From DASWHK01 sp036398215 (GTDB lineage: Bacteria; Acidobacteriota; UBA890), in the NCBI GenBank assembly GCA_036398215.1, contig DASWHK010000146.1, positions 1 through 23,887 of the forward strand: 23,887 nt of DNA, written 5' to 3'. Numbering within the stretch: the stretch's first letter is position 1; each line of letters begins with the position of its first letter. Below, piece by piece: positions 1 to 7,193 of the stretch. The notes under the pieces were generated by a model. The model searched no databases, was not told the DNA's origin, and was given only the letters and a program-made list of their open reading frames with translations. The translations under genes and the position numbers were made by a program.

Positions 1-1
1 C

Positions 2-631
2 TACAATTCCCTGGATTCCAACCCGGCCCCGCGCAAGTTCCCGATCGTCTTTCGATATTCTGGTGCCTTCGACGACGAGCGCGGCTACCCGCCCGATAGC
101 GCGGTGCTGCGCTTGATCGACCTCGAGACCGGCGCCCACGAAGAGATCGCGGCGTATTCGTGTCGCGGGCCGGAGACGGCGATCTCGGCCTCCGGCCGCG
201 TGCTCGCCTTCACGCGATTTCGCTGCCAGGTGGACGCGGAGGGCCGCGAGAGGATCCAAGACGTCGAGCTGTACGTCCGCGACCTCGAAACCGGAGAGGA
301 GAGCGGGCCACTCGCCGCCGGAAGGAGCCTGGACGAGCTTCGCGTCTCGCCGGACGGCGATCGGGTCCATGTGAGCGTTTGGGATGGTGCCGGCACGGCG
401 CGCTCTCTGGTCATCGAGCGCGACGGCACTCGCCGCGAGCTCTCCGTGCGCCGCCTGGTCGGCGGGAGGCTCCGGGCGCCCAACGAAACCACCTGGCTCG
501 ACAACGATCGGCTGTTCGTGTTCTACGGCAATCGCTCGCCGGATGTGCTGCGGCCCTGGGAGGGCGAAGCCAGGCTCGCGATCATCGACGCCAACAGCGG
601 CGCGGTAGGCGCCGAGCATGTCTGGCGGTAG
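2..631 (+). CDS. C-terminal part of a beta-propeller-like (TolB/PD40-type) protein, 5' truncated
   Basis: The reading frame is open from base 2 to the TAG at 629-631 and has no start inside the window that must be used, so this is the last ~209 residues of a longer protein. Visible repeats alternate short strands with turns such as LIDLETGAHEEI, LYVRDLETGEE and LRVSPDGDRVHVSV. The 'SPDG' and 'DLETG' turns are typical of WD40/PD40 and TolB-like propeller blades. A later WLDNDRLFVFYG segment looks like another blade. Such domains usually bind proteins or peptides in the periplasm or outside the cell, but the N-terminus that would show a signal peptide or a catalytic domain (for example an S9 peptidase) is missing. 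It is convergent with the next gene, with an 18-bp gap. The propeller fold is fairly clear. The function is not known. Confidence 0.7.
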   Translation, partial: YNSLDSNPAPRKFPIVFRYSGAFDDERGYPPDSAVLRLIDLETGAHEEIAAYSCRGPETAISASGRVLAFTRFRCQVDAEGRERIQDVELYVRDLETGEESGPLAAGRSLDELRVSPDGDRVHVSVWDGAGTARSLVIERDGTRRELSVRRLVGGRLRAPNETTWLDNDRLFVFYGNRSPDVLRPWEGEARLAIIDANSGAVGAEHVWR

Positions 632-649
632 TGCCGGTGGCCGCCAGGC

Positions 650-1012
650 TTACAGTTTCTTCCTGGTGGCGATGAAGCTGAAGTCGTAGGAGTCGATGGT
701 GATCGACGAGACCGTGCCGTCTTCCTCCTCGACGAAGCCGATGTTGATGACGCCGTAGTCGGAGCTATTGAACTGGTACCGGTTGCCGGAGAGGTGCTTC
801 ATCGTCGACGGCGGAGCGCCCAGCGCCGAGATCGTCAGCTCGTTCTCCTCGGTGAGCCCGATCGTCACGGCGATGACGCCGTAGTCGGGGGCCTCGAACT
901 CGTAGACGCCGACGAACTTCTCGCGGCTCTGCTGCTGCTGGCCGAGCAGCGGGGTGACGGCGACGGCGAGGACCATGAGGCCAAGCGCCGCGGCGCGGAG
1001 GAGCTTGTGCAT
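650..1012 (-). CDS. Small exported protein with DUF3471-like beta domain
   Basis: This is a 120-residue protein. The first ~24 residues form a Sec signal peptide: a Lys/Arg start, a hydrophobic core (AAALGLMVLAVAVTPLL) and a likely cleavage site after LLG. The mature part is all-beta and resembles the DUF3471 domain often attached to serine beta-lactamase-like proteins, with 'FVGVYEF', a middle 'L.I...G' strand pair and 'YQFNSSDYGVINIGF'. The block F-x3-DYGVI occurs twice (FEAPDYGVIAV and FNSSDYGVINI), so the domain is built on an internal repeat. There is no catalytic partner in the same frame, so it is probably a stand-alone ligand- or surface-binding protein in the periplasm. The ATG at 1012 has only a weak AAGG upstream. 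It lies 183 bp downstream of the last pilin gene on the same strand and may be a separate unit. The domain is moderately sure; the role is unknown. Confidence 0.7.
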   Translation of the reverse strand: MHKLLRAAALGLMVLAVAVTPLLGQQQQSREKFVGVYEFEAPDYGVIAVTIGLTEENELTISALGAPPSTMKHLSGNRYQFNSSDYGVINIGFVEEEDGTVSSITIDSYDFSFIATRKKL

Positions 1013-1195
1013 GAGGGCCTTCTTGGTGTTGGCGGCCCTTCGTCGCGGCGGGCGAAGCGGCGCACCGTTGGCTGGAGATGTGCCGTTGACGTTAGCCAGC
1101 GGCGCGCCGGAGTGTCAACAACCGCGGAGGCGACGGCCCCCGCCTCGGCGAATTCGCGGCAGTACCAGCCGGGGTTCCGGTCAGCTTCGTGCAAG

Positions 1196-1624
1196 CTACT
1201 GGAGATCGGTGCGGAAGGTCGCCAGCTGGATCTCGCGGGGCGGCCCCCAGACCGACTCGCGGACGCCGACCACCAGCGTGATTCGCTTCCGCGCGACGTT
1301 CTCGTCGACGATCTGCCAGCGGACGTAGCGGTCGGCGTCGCCCAGATAGGGGTCGATCGAGTAACCCGCCGACGAAGCCGTCGTTGAGCCGCCCGCCGCC
1401 AGCTGGACGTCGATGAAGGCGCGCCCGCGCAGGATCTCGAGCTGCTGCGAGCCGATCGCCGTCAGCTCCGTCGCCTCCTGGGCGACGGCCGAGGTCTGCA
1501 CCGCCATCAGCATGAGCGGGGCGATGGCCAGCGACAGCAGGCCGACCAGGAAGGTGGCCACCAGCGTTTCGACGAGCGTGAATCCGTCGGAGGCTGCTCT
1601 CTCACATCGCTCGTCGTGGCCCAT
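1196..1624 (-). CDS. pilV: Type IV pilus minor pilin, PilV/GspI-like (second copy)
   Basis: This 142-residue prepilin has a short basic/acidic leader followed by the type III signal DG|FTLVETLVATFLVGLL. Cleavage by the PilD prepilin peptidase is expected between Gly and Phe, with the conserved Glu at position 5 of the mature protein. The hydrophobic helix continues to about residue 40, followed by an AQEATELTAIGSQQLEILRGR stalk. The globular part includes YSIDPYLGDADRYVRWQI and ends VWGPPREIQLATFRTDLQ. It is the last gene of a four-gene minor-pilin cluster, 78 bp behind the pilX-like gene, and is clearly paralogous to the first gene of the cluster (4436-4894). No good Shine-Dalgarno sequence precedes the ATG, so it may depend on readthrough translation or use a different start. 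The family is sure. PilV rather than GspI/FimT rests on the neighbours. Confidence 0.85.
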   Translation of the reverse strand: MGHDERCERAASDGFTLVETLVATFLVGLLSLAIAPLMLMAVQTSAVAQEATELTAIGSQQLEILRGRAFIDVQLAAGGSTTASSAGYSIDPYLGDADRYVRWQIVDENVARKRITLVVGVRESVWGPPREIQLATFRTDLQ

Positions 1625-1645
1625 GGTTGCAACATGCCACGGAGG

Positions 1646-1670
1646 GAGGGCCGCACAAAGCCCTCTTTTC
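1646..1670 (+). terminator. Intrinsic-terminator-like hairpin, read on the + strand
   Basis: GAGGGC (1646-1651), an 8-base loop and GCCCTC (1660-1665) are followed by TTTTC. Read on the + strand this has the stem and short U-tract of a weak Rho-independent terminator. The surrounding genes run on the - strand, where the same stem has no U-tract. It sits between the pilX-like and second pilV-like genes. It could stop antisense transcription or act as a processing hairpin. The stem is only 6 bp, so this is tentative. Confidence 0.3.
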
Positions 1671-1702
1671 TGGCCCTCCGGGCCCGCCGGCGCCGACGCT
1701 GC

Positions 1703-3508
1703 TCAATGCTCGCGCTCCCAGCCGATGACCCGGATCGTGTAGACGTTGGGGGTCCCGGGAGGCAGGTTGGCGGGATCCAGGAAGTCGGTGTCGAACGACC
1801 AGGCGCGGTCCGGAGCGGTGTAGATCGGGTCGCCGTAGATCCATGTACCGAGCGCCTTCGTCGAGTTCCACAGGTCGATGATGCTGCCCCGGTAGGTCAA
1901 CGTATCGCCGCTCCAGCGCTCCAGGAAGCGCATGACGTTCTCGACACCGCCGTTGTACTCGGTGCCCGGAATCGAATCGGTGTTCCCCAGCATCACCGCG
2001 GCGTTGACCGTCGTGCTCCAGGCGTTGCGGTCGTTGAGGACCTGCTCGCTGTAGGCCAGGTCGCCGTCGCCGGCATCGGTGGTGTCGCCGTCGCCGTTGA
2101 CGTCGCCCCAGCGGTTGCTGAGCACCGTCACCGCGTCGGCGATGACCGCCGCACCCTTCTTGTTGACGGTGTTGTAGTCCCCACGGATGTAGGTCGGGTT
2201 GTCGGAGACGACCGTGGTGGCGTCGGCCAGCTCGCTGCCGTTGGTCAGCTTGACGGCGAACTCGGTGGTGCCGGTGCCCGACCACGGCGTCGCATAGCCG
2301 TCCCACGCCGCCGGACCGACGCCGGAAGCTCCCCCGTTCCAGTTGGGAAATGTACCGCTGGGCTCGTAGCCGCCGACGTAGACGATCGCCTCGGTGCCGG
2401 GATAACCCGGAGCGCGGCCGAGCTTGTCCATGTCGACCTCGGTGGTCAACATGTGCTTCTGCTCGCGCGAGTCCCAGACCACGGTCTCGGTGACGGCACT
2501 GGTGCCGGTCACCGGGTCAATCAGCGAAACCGGGTTGCCGGCGTTGTCGAAGCCCTGGCCGTTGATGATCCGGAGGTCGGCGTCGTACCACATCTTGGCG
2601 TCCTGGTCGGCCGCCAAGTCGCCGACGTCGGCGGGCTCGATGATCCTGTGCGGGTCGGTGGGATCCTCGATCGTCAGGTTGAGCCGCTCGACGTCGTGCT
2701 CGCCGGAGCGCACGTTGCCGTCCCAGCGCTCGAGCGCTTCGGTCACCCAGTCCGGATCGGTCGAGTCGAGGCCCGCCATGGCCTGGAAAGCGCCGGTGGA
2801 GTCGCGGATCTGCACGGTACCGCTCATCAAGGCCGCCGGGTCGTCCTTGCGGAAGTTGAAGATGTCCTGCGCCGCGGTCATCATCGAGTCGACTGTCAAC
2901 GTCGCGCCGGAGCCGATGTAGATGTCTTCGTTGCCATGCACCCGACCGTTGAGCCACATGTCGGCCCCCGGCAGGATCTCGAGGTCCTCCTCGTAGAAGA
3001 TGGCGAACTGGAAGATCGGGATGATGTCGAAGTTGGCGGTCATCGCAACCGTCGACGTGCCGACCGGCGGCGCCGTCGTTTCCGCCGTCGCCGTGACGGT
3101 GAACGGCTGGGTGACCGCGACCAGGCCCTGATAGAAGCCGCTGGTCAGCGGCCCCGTCGTCTGGGCGCCGGACGCCGCCACGGTGAAGGTCGAATAGTTG
3201 ATTCCCGCCAGCGCCGGCGCCGCGATCGCCGCCATCTCGGCGGCGGTCGGGAAGCGTGCCTTCGCGCGCCCGAGCTCGAGCAGCTCGTTGAGGCCGTACT
3301 CGGCGCCGCCGTCGGCGGCGTAGAAGGCCCTGTTCACACTGCGGTAGTTGCCGGCGATCTCGATCTCGGTCTGCGCGATCCGGCTGATCACGATGCCGGT
3401 CAAGGCGACGATGAACAGCGCCAGCATGGTGATCAGCAACGCCATTCCGTCTTCGCCACGGAACAGGCGCGCCTCTTCTCGGCGATGCTCGCCACGGTCG
3501 GCTCTCAT
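1703..3508 (-). CDS. pilX: PilX-like pilus assembly protein with a dockerin-like calcium loop
   Basis: This 601-residue protein starts with a charged stretch and then a PilX_N helix at about residues 20-55: G21-MALLITMLALFIVALTGIV, then QTEIEIAGNYRSVNRAFYAADGGAEYGL. The pattern of an N-terminal helix, then 'N...A.YAA.GGAE', is standard for PilX/GspK-type minor pilins. The middle part (LNGRVHGNEDIYIGSGATL, ~187-205) is like the adhesin-like region of large PilX proteins in Acidobacteria and Deltaproteobacteria. It is much longer than Pseudomonas/Neisseria PilX, which has roughly 150-200 residues. Residues 469-483 (DVNGDGDTTDAGDGD) form an acidic EF-hand/dockerin-type loop that could bind calcium. 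The ATG is preceded by a strong purine-rich Shine-Dalgarno sequence (GGGGGGAGGGA). It lies 42 bp after pilW. Probable role: pilus-tip component that helps start assembly and adhesion. The family is sure; calcium binding is inferred. Confidence 0.85.
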   Translation of the reverse strand: MRADRGEHRREEARLFRGEDGMALLITMLALFIVALTGIVISRIAQTEIEIAGNYRSVNRAFYAADGGAEYGLNELLELGRAKARFPTAAEMAAIAAPALAGINYSTFTVAASGAQTTGPLTSGFYQGLVAVTQPFTVTATAETTAPPVGTSTVAMTANFDIIPIFQFAIFYEEDLEILPGADMWLNGRVHGNEDIYIGSGATLTVDSMMTAAQDIFNFRKDDPAALMSGTVQIRDSTGAFQAMAGLDSTDPDWVTEALERWDGNVRSGEHDVERLNLTIEDPTDPHRIIEPADVGDLAADQDAKMWYDADLRIINGQGFDNAGNPVSLIDPVTGTSAVTETVVWDSREQKHMLTTEVDMDKLGRAPGYPGTEAIVYVGGYEPSGTFPNWNGGASGVGPAAWDGYATPWSGTGTTEFAVKLTNGSELADATTVVSDNPTYIRGDYNTVNKKGAAVIADAVTVLSNRWGDVNGDGDTTDAGDGDLAYSEQVLNDRNAWSTTVNAAVMLGNTDSIPGTEYNGGVENVMRFLERWSGDTLTYRGSIIDLWNSTKALGTWIYGDPIYTAPDRAWSFDTDFLDPANLPPGTPNVYTIRVIGWEREH

Positions 3509-3550
3509 GGTCCCTCCCCCCCTGATCGTCGGTATGCTGTCGGGCTCGCC

Positions 3551-4375
3551 CTACGAGAGCACGATGGCCCGCGGCGTCACCTGCGTTGTCAGCGTTACCT
3601 GCCTGAACTGGCTCGTATTCAGCTTGGTGTTTTCGGTCTCCACCGTGAGATCGACCTGCACCGTCTGGATCATCATCTGCAGCGAGACGGTGTCGGGAAC
3701 GAAAACCACCGACGGCGTAGCGTTGTCCCAGTAGGTGACCAAGAAGCCGACTACGTTGCCGGCGATCGGCTGCGCCGCCTCGTTGTCCACTTGCCGTGTC
3801 AGGCGGTCCTGAGCGTCGACGCTGTAGGTGATCGTCTGGACCCAGGCCAGCGCGGTGCCGTCGGCCACCATGTAGGCCTTGCTGGCTCCGCCGTGCATGA
3901 TCTTGTCGTTGACCGAGTCGATCCCCGTAATCGCCAGCAAGTCCATGGCGCCGGTCGCGTCGTAGATGCCGATCGTCTGGCCGACGGCGAACCCGGTGAC
4001 GTCGTCGACGGTGAAGGCGTCGGTCTGATTTGCCATGTCGGCGCTCAGCGACGCGGTGACGCCGCTCTGGTTGTGGCGCAACTGCAAGCCGCCATCGGCC
4101 TGGGGAACGATCAGCGGCAGGGGCGGAACCAGCCACACGAGGCCGACGCCGGCGAGCTGCAGGTCGCGCTGGATCTGCTCCATCGAGATGCGCGCTGACT
4201 GCTGCGCGTCGATCATCTCTTGGGTGTCGCGATGCACGTCCTGGATCGCGTTGAGCATCAGCATCACGCCGCCCACCACGAGGGTCGAGACCAGCGTCGC
4301 CACCATCAGCTCGATGAGGCTGAAACCGGCCTGGTCCTGCCGTTCGATCGTGCGTCCCGAGACCCGGGTCCCCAT
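3551..4375 (-). CDS. pilW: PilW-like type IV pilus minor pilin
   Basis: This 274-residue prepilin has a basic leader ending in QDQAG|FSLIELMVATLVSTLVVGGVML. The G|F cleavage site and Glu5 of a type IV prepilin are plain. The amphipathic helix continues as LNAIQDVHRDTQEMIDAQQSARISMEQIQRDLQLAGVGL; the 'ARxxMEQIQRDLQLAG' segment is a hallmark of PilW. The rest is beta-rich, with a repeated theme of strands and Asp-Ala turns (DAFTVDDVTGFAVGQTIGIYD), suggesting a large globular head. A purine-rich GGGAGA precedes the ATG. It lies between the pilV-like gene (60-bp gap) and the pilX-like gene (42-bp gap) on the same strand, consistent with one operon. PilW, PilV and PilX together form the initiating tip complex in known pili. 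Confidence 0.88.
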   Translation of the reverse strand: MGTRVSGRTIERQDQAGFSLIELMVATLVSTLVVGGVMLMLNAIQDVHRDTQEMIDAQQSARISMEQIQRDLQLAGVGLVWLVPPLPLIVPQADGGLQLRHNQSGVTASLSADMANQTDAFTVDDVTGFAVGQTIGIYDATGAMDLLAITGIDSVNDKIMHGGASKAYMVADGTALAWVQTITYSVDAQDRLTRQVDNEAAQPIAGNVVGFLVTYWDNATPSVVFVPDTVSLQMMIQTVQVDLTVETENTKLNTSQFRQVTLTTQVTPRAIVLS

Positions 4376-4435
4376 GGTCGTCTCCCGCGGGTGCGTCGTG
4401 CGTCTACTCAGATGCCCTCGAATGTCGTATTCGCG

Positions 4436-4894
4436 TCATTGAATGTCCGTCCGGTAGGTCTCCAGCGTGATCTCGCGCGGCGGCCCCCACACCGAGTTCC
4501 TGACCCCGACGACCAGCTCGATATGCTTGCGCGAAGCGCTCTCGTCGGTGATCCGCCAGCGCACGTAGCGATCGGCGTCACCCCCGTACGGATCCACGGA
4601 ATACCCTACGGACGAGGCGATGATCGATCCTCCGGCCGCCAACTGTGCGTCGGTAAACGGCAGGGCGCGGAGGATCTCCATCCGCTCGGTGCCGATCGAA
4701 GTCAGCTCGGTCACCTCTTGGGCAACCGCCGAGGTCTGTACGGCCATCAGCATGAGCGGCGCCACGGCGAGCGCCACGAGGCCGACCAGCCCGGTGGCGA
4801 CGAGGACCTCGATGAGCGTGAAGCCGTCGCCGTCAGGAAGCGGGTCCCCGGGCCGTCGCCTGCGCGACGCTGTCCTTCCGACACAGCTCGACAT
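4436..4894 (-). CDS. pilV: Type IV pilus minor pilin, PilV-like (first copy)
   Basis: With the ATG at 4894 the product is 152 residues: a basic leader (RRRRPGDPLPDGDG) and then FTLIEVLVATGLVGLVALAV, the cleaved prepilin helix with Glu5. The frame is open further upstream to an ATG at 4996, giving 186 residues. The extra 34 residues would put a second hydrophobic stretch ahead of the prepilin signal, so the shorter form is preferred, although neither start has a convincing Shine-Dalgarno sequence. The body matches the 1196-1624 product nearly throughout (for example MLMAVQTSAVAQE, VGYSVDPYGGDADRYVRW, NSVWGPPREI), marking a duplication. It is the first gene of the minor-pilin cluster. The AT-rich stretch upstream (4970-5060) stands out in a GC-rich window and probably holds its promoter. 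Confidence 0.83.
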   Translation of the reverse strand: MSSCVGRTASRRRRPGDPLPDGDGFTLIEVLVATGLVGLVALAVAPLMLMAVQTSAVAQEVTELTSIGTERMEILRALPFTDAQLAAGGSIIASSVGYSVDPYGGDADRYVRWRITDESASRKHIELVVGVRNSVWGPPREITLETYRTDIQ

Positions 4895-4996
4895 CACGGT
4901 CGTACCGATTTCTTGCGTTTCCGCACTTGCCAGGTCGTTGAATTCCGCTGCTATGAACCCGATCAATAGCAAAACGCCACGCCCATAGCAACACAT

Positions 4997-5168
4997 AAAA
5001 ATACAGTGAAATACTTGATATCATATTAAAAGATAGAGATGCATATTGCTAGTCATTATTACGCGCTCACGCTCTTGCCGCGGCCCGTACCAGGCCACTT
5101 GCGGCAACGCCGCAGTCCGATAGGCTGGCGACCGAACGAGCCGGCTTCAATCAACGGAGGGTTGACGC
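4997..5168. promoter_or_regulatory. AT-rich divergent intergenic region between the pilin cluster and the FAD oxidase
   Basis: From about 4970 to 5060 the base composition drops sharply to mostly A/T. On the - strand a TATGAT (5025 to 5020) matches the sigma70 -10 box at five of six positions and would serve the pilin operon, but I see no good -35 at the right distance. On the + strand I find only weak boxes. A small stem TGCGG-CAACG-CCGCA lies at 5100-5114, in the oxidase leader. Shared promoter region is an inference from position and composition. Confidence 0.4.
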
Positions 5169-6584
5169 GTGAAAGCAAGAACGATCGATGGCCGCGACGT
5201 CGACCTGAAGCAGGAGGCGCTCGACGGCTTGAAGATGCGTCTGTCGGGGCAGGTGCTCGTCCCCGGCGACGCCGGGTACGACGATTCCCGCAGCCTCTGG
5301 AACGCCATGATCGACCGGAAGCCCGCGGCCGTCGTCCGCTGCCGCGGCGTCGCCGACGTGATCGAGTGCGTGCGGTTCGGCCGCGACAACGACCTGCTGC
5401 TTTGTATCAAGGGCGGCGGACACAACATCGCCGGGCTGGCCGCGGCCGACGGCGCCTTGATGCTCGACATGTCGCTCATGCGCGGCGTCTGGGTCGACCC
5501 CGGGAATAAGCTCGCCTGCGCCCAGGCCGGCTGCCTGCTCGGCGACGTCGACCGTGAGACGCAGGTGCACGGGCTCGCCGCCGTCCTCGGCTTCGTCTCG
5601 CTCACCGGCATCGCCGGGCTGACTCTGGGCGGCGGGTTCGGCTACCTGACCCGGCGTTGGGGCTGGACGGCGGACAACGTCGCCGGGATGGACGTGGTGA
5701 CCGCCGACGCCCGCGTGGTGCGCGCCAGCAGCGACGAGAACGCCGACCTCTTCTGGGGTCTGCGCGGCGGCGGCGGCAACTTCGGCGTCGTCACAGGTAT
5801 CGATTACGCCCTCTACCCGGTCGGCCCGGAGATCGTCGGCGGGATCGTGGCGTGGCCCACGGAGAAGGCCCCGGAGGTGCTGGAGCTGTACCGGACGCTC
5901 GCCGAGCAGGCCCCTCCCGAGCTCACCCTCGTGGCGATCATGAGGCCGGCGCCCCCGGCGCCGTGGCTGCCGAAGGACATCCACGGTAAGCCGATCGTGG
6001 CGCTGCTCGCCTGCCATAGCGGGCCGCCGGAAGAGGGCGAGCGGGCCGTCGCCCCGATCAAGTCGTTCGGCGAGCCGATCGGCGACGTCCTCGTGCGCCG
6101 GCCGTACGCGCAGGTGCAGTCGCTGCTCGACGCCACGCAGCCGAAGGGCCGCCGCTACTACTGGAAGAGCGAGTACCTGCCGCGCATCGAGCCGGCCCTG
6201 TGCGACAAGGCCATCGAGCAGGCGGCGAAGATCCGCTCTCCCCACTCGGCGGTGATCCTGTTCCAGATCGAGGGGGCGCTGAACCGGCTCAACGAGGACT
6301 ACTCGCCGGTCGGCAACCGCGACGCCCGCTACGTCCTGAACCTCGCGGGCTCGTGGGAACAACCCGGCGACGACCGGGCGAACATCGAGTGGGCCCGCGC
6401 CGCCTGGGAAGACCTGAAGCGCTTCTCGACCGGCGGCACCTACATCAACTTCCTCACCGAAGACGAGGGCGCGGCGCGCACCGAGGCCGCCCTCGGCGGG
6501 GCGCTGCTGCGGCTCGCGGACATCAAGACCCGGTGGGACCCGAACAACGTCTTCCGGACCAACCGCAACATCGAGCCGGCCTGA
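5169..6584 (+). CDS. FAD-linked oxidase, berberine-bridge-enzyme (BBE) family
   Basis: This 471-residue flavoprotein has the PCMH-type FAD-binding domain in its N-terminal half (~40-210) and the BBE C-terminal motif at the end (KTRWDPNNVFRTNRNI). The motif CIKGGGHNIAG holds His85, the usual site of 8-alpha-N1-histidyl FAD attachment. The second attachment cysteine of bicovalent enzymes is absent: the matching place reads TGIAGLTLGGGFGYLTR, so a mono-covalent flavin is expected. 'GLRGGGGNFGVVT' is the typical FAD pyrophosphate segment. Relatives oxidise sugars, alcohols or polycyclic compounds with O2; the substrate cannot be read here. There is no signal peptide. The start is the GTG at 5169, chosen for the GGAGGG 7 bases upstream. 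It is a single gene, with no partner on the same strand nearby. The family is very sure; the substrate is unknown. Confidence 0.92.
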   Translation: MKARTIDGRDVDLKQEALDGLKMRLSGQVLVPGDAGYDDSRSLWNAMIDRKPAAVVRCRGVADVIECVRFGRDNDLLLCIKGGGHNIAGLAAADGALMLDMSLMRGVWVDPGNKLACAQAGCLLGDVDRETQVHGLAAVLGFVSLTGIAGLTLGGGFGYLTRRWGWTADNVAGMDVVTADARVVRASSDENADLFWGLRGGGGNFGVVTGIDYALYPVGPEIVGGIVAWPTEKAPEVLELYRTLAEQAPPELTLVAIMRPAPPAPWLPKDIHGKPIVALLACHSGPPEEGERAVAPIKSFGEPIGDVLVRRPYAQVQSLLDATQPKGRRYYWKSEYLPRIEPALCDKAIEQAAKIRSPHSAVILFQIEGALNRLNEDYSPVGNRDARYVLNLAGSWEQPGDDRANIEWARAAWEDLKRFSTGGTYINFLTEDEGAARTEAALGGALLRLADIKTRWDPNNVFRTNRNIEPA

Positions 6585-6672
6585 ATCGGTTACGCGCGTC
6601 CGGGCCCGCTGCGGATCCGCGCCCAGGAATCAGGCCTGCGGTTCAAACCTTCGGCTCGCGGCCGGCATCCCA

Positions 6673-6716
6673 TGAACAAATGTGCTAAAAATTCGTATAC
6701 TGTTTTTTCGTATATA
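6673..6716 (+). promoter_or_regulatory. sigma70-like promoter with direct repeat, upstream of PadR 1
   Basis: TGAACA (6673-6678), a 17-base spacer and TATACT (6696-6701) make a good sigma70-type promoter (4/6 and 5/6 matches), in an AT-rich island within GC-rich DNA. The octamer TTCGTATA occurs twice, at 6692-6699 and 6707-6714, with a 15-base period. One copy overlaps the -10 box and the other the expected start of transcription. That is where an autorepressing PadR protein would be expected to bind. Expected leader about 115 bases. Confidence 0.55.
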
Positions 6717-6824
6717 TGCCGGCGCCGGCGCCCCGGACTCAACGCCCGGTCGTGATGGCGACCATCGACCGGCCGTATCGCAGGAGACTGACGGCGTCGC
6801 CCCAACGAGCGAACGAGGACAGCG

Positions 6825-7193
6825 ATGACTGCCAACCGACATGGCGGGCTAGACGAGCATCTGCCGATGAAGCCGGCCGACTACCTGACACTGCTGGCCC
6901 TCGGCGTGGGTGAGCAGCACGGCTATGGGCTGGTCAAAAAGATCGAGGAGCTCTCGGACGGCGCCCTGCGCCTGGTGCCGGGAAACTTCTACAGCGTCCT
7001 GCAGCGGCTGCTCAAGGAAGGGCTGCTCGAGGAGTCCGAGCGCCGCTCGGCGAAGGACCTCGACGACCGCCGCCGCCGCTACTACGCGATCACCGACCTC
7101 GGCCGCGAGGTCGCCGCGGCGGAGACCGCCCGCCTCAAGGCGCTGGTGAAGGTGGCCGAGTTACGCGACCTGGCCGGGGGAAGGGCGGGATGA
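6825..7193 (+). CDS. PadR-family transcriptional regulator 1
   Basis: This 122-residue winged-helix protein has PadR signatures throughout: DYLTLLALGVGEQHGYGLVKKIEE (helix 1 and the 'HGYGL' turn), LVPGNFYSVLQRLLKEGLLEE (recognition helix; family form 'GxxYxxLxRLexxGLl'), then a basic wing (RRSAKDLDDRRRRYYAITDLGREV) and a C-terminal dimer helix. AGGA lies six bases before the ATG. An in-frame ATG 14 codons later (MKPADY) is an alternative start. The stop overlaps the permease start as ATGA, so the two are translationally coupled. PadR proteins of this type repress their own operon and release DNA when a small molecule binds. The likely target is the promoter region at 6673-6716, where TTCGTATA is repeated. 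Confidence 0.93.
   Translation: MTANRHGGLDEHLPMKPADYLTLLALGVGEQHGYGLVKKIEELSDGALRLVPGNFYSVLQRLLKEGLLEESERRSAKDLDDRRRRYYAITDLGREVAAAETARLKALVKVAELRDLAGGRAG

Noticed and set aside
1127..1146. GAGGCG/CGCCTC hairpin behind the last pilin gene as a terminator
   Set aside because: The stem is only 6 bp, there is no U-tract on either strand, and such stems are common in DNA of this composition.
1616..4198. 860-codon open frame on the + strand
   Set aside because: It is the complement of the pilX/pilW genes. Its His/Arg/Val-rich composition is typical of antisense frames in GC-rich DNA, and the pilin motifs on the - strand are unambiguous.
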